Origin: Bacteroidota bacterium
GTDB lineage: Bacteria > Bacteroidota > Bacteroidia > NS11-12g > UBA955
NCBI GenBank assembly: GCA_947450015.1
Contig: CANFUB010000163.1
Location: 1 to 6,291, forward strand
Direction of reading: 5' to 3'
Length of the DNA: 6,291 bases
Of the stretch, positions 4,443-6,291 are shown piece by piece. How positions within the stretch are numbered: the stretch's first letter is position 1; every line of letters starts with the position of its first letter. The position numbers and the translations under genes were made by a program. The notes under the pieces were generated by a model. The model saw only the letters and a program-made list of their open reading frames with translations, was not told where the DNA came from and ran no database searches.

Positions 4443-6291
4443 ATGACAACAATGCAGCGACAGATGGATGCTAAATTAGCATTAAAGGAGTTTTTCGGAT
4501 TCGATGGGTTTAAGGGTACGCAACAACAAGTTGTTGAAAGTGTTTTGAGGGGGGAAGACTGTTTTGTAATTATGCCAACTGGCGCTGGTAAATCATTGTG
4601 TTATCAATTGCCTGCATTAATGATGCCCGGCACCGCTATTATTATTTCGCCACTCATCGCTTTAATGAAAAACCAAGTGGACAGTATTCGCGGTTTTTCG
4701 GATACCGACCACGTAGCGCATTTTCTTAATTCTTCGCTTTCTAAAACCGAAATCACCAAGGTGAAAGAGGACATGAGTCATGGGAATACCAAATTGTTAT
4801 ATGTAGCACCTGAGACTTTAAAGAAAGAAGAAACCATCGATTTCTTAAAAAGCATCACCATTTCCTTTGTAGCCATTGACGAGGCGCACTGTATCAGTGA
4901 GTGGGGTCATGATTTTAGACCGGAGTACCGCAGAATTAAACAAATGATCAAGGACATCAATGATGTGCCTATGATTGCTTTGACTGCTACTGCCACCCCA
5001 AAAGTACAAAGTGATATTCAGAAAAACCTAGGCATGCAAGAGGCTGTCATCTATAAATCTTCTTTTAACAGAGATAATTTATACTATGAGGTAAAGCCAA
5101 AAGGTAGCAAAGAGAAAGTTTTTAAAGATATTATTTCATGCATTAAAAGTCGACCGAACCGTTCGGGGATTATTTACTGTTTGAGTAGAAAACGCGTTGA
5201 AGAAATTGCAGAAATGCTGACCTTGAATGGTGTTAAAGCCTTGCCTTACCATGCAGGGTTAGATGCCAAAACAAGGGCCAATAATCAAGATGCTTTCCTT
5301 ATGGAAGATTGCAATGTAATTGTTGCAACCATTGCTTTTGGTATGGGTATCGATAAGCCCGATGTGCGTTTTGTTATTCACTTCGATGTGCCAAAGAGTT
5401 TGGAAGGCTATTACCAAGAAACGGGTAGAGGCGGTAGAGATGGCATGGAAGGCGATTGTATTTTGTTTTACAATCCAAGTGATATAGAGAAGTTAGAGAA
5501 ATTCATGAAAGACAAGCCAGTGGCCGAAAGAGAAATTGGCACTTTGTTATTAGATGAAACATCTGCTTTTGCAGAAAGCTCTCAATGCCGCAGACGCTTG
5601 TTGCTTAACTATTTTGGTGAATCCTTTAACGATGAAAATTGCAACGCCATGTGCGACAATTGTCGCCATCCAAAACCGAAGGTTGATGTTACCGAAGATG
5701 TGGTAACCGCCCTTAAAGCCTTGGATAGTTTAAAAGGCGAAATCGATTTAAGTCACCTAGTGAATTATGTCATTGGCAAAAAATCCGATACCATTAAAGA
5801 CCATGGACACGAGAAGTTTCCGATGTTTGGCGCTGGGAAAGACAAAGACAAAATATTTTGGAAAGGTGTTTTTCGCATTGGTTTATTGAATGGTTATATC
5901 AACAAAAACATTGAAAAATATGGCTTGTTAAGTTTAACAGAAGAAGGCCATAAAGCCATTGCTAATCCTAAGAAATTTGAGATGGCCAAGGATACTGAAT
6001 TTGCTTTTGTTACAGATGAAGCATTTGAGAATGCGGTATTAGAAAGTATTTCTGATGAAGTATTGTTTGCCGATTTAAAAGATTTGCGCAAACGTGTGGC
6101 CAAAGAAAACAACTTGCCTCCTTATGTTATTTTCCAAGATCCATCTTTGGATGATATGGCCACCAAATACCCAATTACCATGGAAGAACTAGAAACTGTG
6201 CATGGTGTGGGTAAGAACAAAGCGGCCAAATACGGACAGCAATTCATTGATTACATTGCCAAATACGTTAAGGAGAACAATATCGAACGCC
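4443..6291 (+). CDS. recQ: ATP-dependent DNA helicase RecQ (3' end beyond window)
   Basis: This 3'-5' superfamily 2 DNA helicase acts in recombination and replication-fork repair. The window holds 616 codons; Bacteroidota RecQ proteins are usually about 700-730 residues, so roughly 100 are missing. Motifs in order: motif 0 region FKGTQ (23-27), Walker A PTGAGKS (45-51), DEAH box (146-149) with the aromatic-rich loop CISEWGHDFRPEYR, TATAT (181-185), ATIAFGMGIDKPDVR (295-309), and the arginine-finger motif YYQETGRGGRD (323-333). A zinc site follows with Cys382, Cys400, Cys404 and Cys407, then a winged-helix RQC domain (about 410-525) and an HRDC domain (about 541-610). The start was taken at 4443; in-frame ATGs at 4452 and 4464 are alternatives that would remove only 3 or 7 residues. 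The frame is intact throughout. It is divergent from kdsD. Confidence 0.95.
   Translation, partial: MTTMQRQMDAKLALKEFFGFDGFKGTQQQVVESVLRGEDCFVIMPTGAGKSLCYQLPALMMPGTAIIISPLIALMKNQVDSIRGFSDTDHVAHFLNSSLSKTEITKVKEDMSHGNTKLLYVAPETLKKEETIDFLKSITISFVAIDEAHCISEWGHDFRPEYRRIKQMIKDINDVPMIALTATATPKVQSDIQKNLGMQEAVIYKSSFNRDNLYYEVKPKGSKEKVFKDIISCIKSRPNRSGIIYCLSRKRVEEIAEMLTLNGVKALPYHAGLDAKTRANNQDAFLMEDCNVIVATIAFGMGIDKPDVRFVIHFDVPKSLEGYYQETGRGGRDGMEGDCILFYNPSDIEKLEKFMKDKPVAEREIGTLLLDETSAFAESSQCRRRLLLNYFGESFNDENCNAMCDNCRHPKPKVDVTEDVVTALKALDSLKGEIDLSHLVNYVIGKKSDTIKDHGHEKFPMFGAGKDKDKIFWKGVFRIGLLNGYINKNIEKYGLLSLTEEGHKAIANPKKFEMAKDTEFAFVTDEAFENAVLESISDEVLFADLKDLRKRVAKENNLPPYVIFQDPSLDDMATKYPITMEELETVHGVGKNKAAKYGQQFIDYIAKYVKENNIER

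Noticed and set aside
5894..6112. Minus-strand open frame inside recQ
   Set aside because: It is fully inside the RQC/HRDC part of recQ, is low in complexity and resembles no known protein.

Overview
The window looks like chromosomal housekeeping DNA from a Bacteroidota bacterium, most likely near Chitinophagaceae or Sphingobacteriales; the exact family is an inference. The evidence is moderately AT-rich coding DNA, A-rich leaders without Shine-Dalgarno sequences, matches to the Bacteroidota promoter -7 box TAnnTTTG, and gene families and neighbourhoods typical of that phylum (rhodanese-thioredoxin lipoprotein, a small DUF6952-like protein, and kdsD divergent from recQ).

Layout. Positions 1-163 (minus) hold the first 54 codons of a secreted protein, possibly an M49/dipeptidyl-peptidase III-like hydrolase, cut by the window edge. 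Positions 164-469 are non-coding and contain its probable promoter and a stem-loop. Positions 470-769 (plus) encode a YbaB/EbfC nucleoid-associated protein. Positions 845-2110 (plus) form a tight three-gene redox operon: a rhodanese-thioredoxin lipoprotein, a stand-alone thioredoxin and a small DUF6952-like protein. The gaps are 1 nt and then a 4-nt ATGA overlap. Positions 2127-2208 consist entirely of two abutting perfect palindromes with the same 12-bp core; they separate the plus operon from the convergent minus operon. Positions 2209-4291 (minus) hold kdsD followed 16 nt later by manC, which make precursors for surface polysaccharide. Positions 4292-4442 are a divergent promoter region. 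From 4443 to the window end (plus) is recQ, open at its 3' end.

How they work together. The redox operon probably joins an envelope-anchored sulfur-transfer/disulfide protein with a cytoplasmic thioredoxin-fold protein. The kdsD-manC pair supplies arabinose 5-phosphate (for Kdo) and GDP-mannose (for LPS, O-antigen or exopolysaccharide). RecQ is a DNA-repair helicase with no evident functional link to the others.

I see no CRISPR array, phage, transposase or toxin-antitoxin genes. The most unusual structure is the pair of twin palindromes at 2127-2208, which look like a REP-type repeat doing duty as a bidirectional terminator. I do not find strong evidence for a wholly new system.
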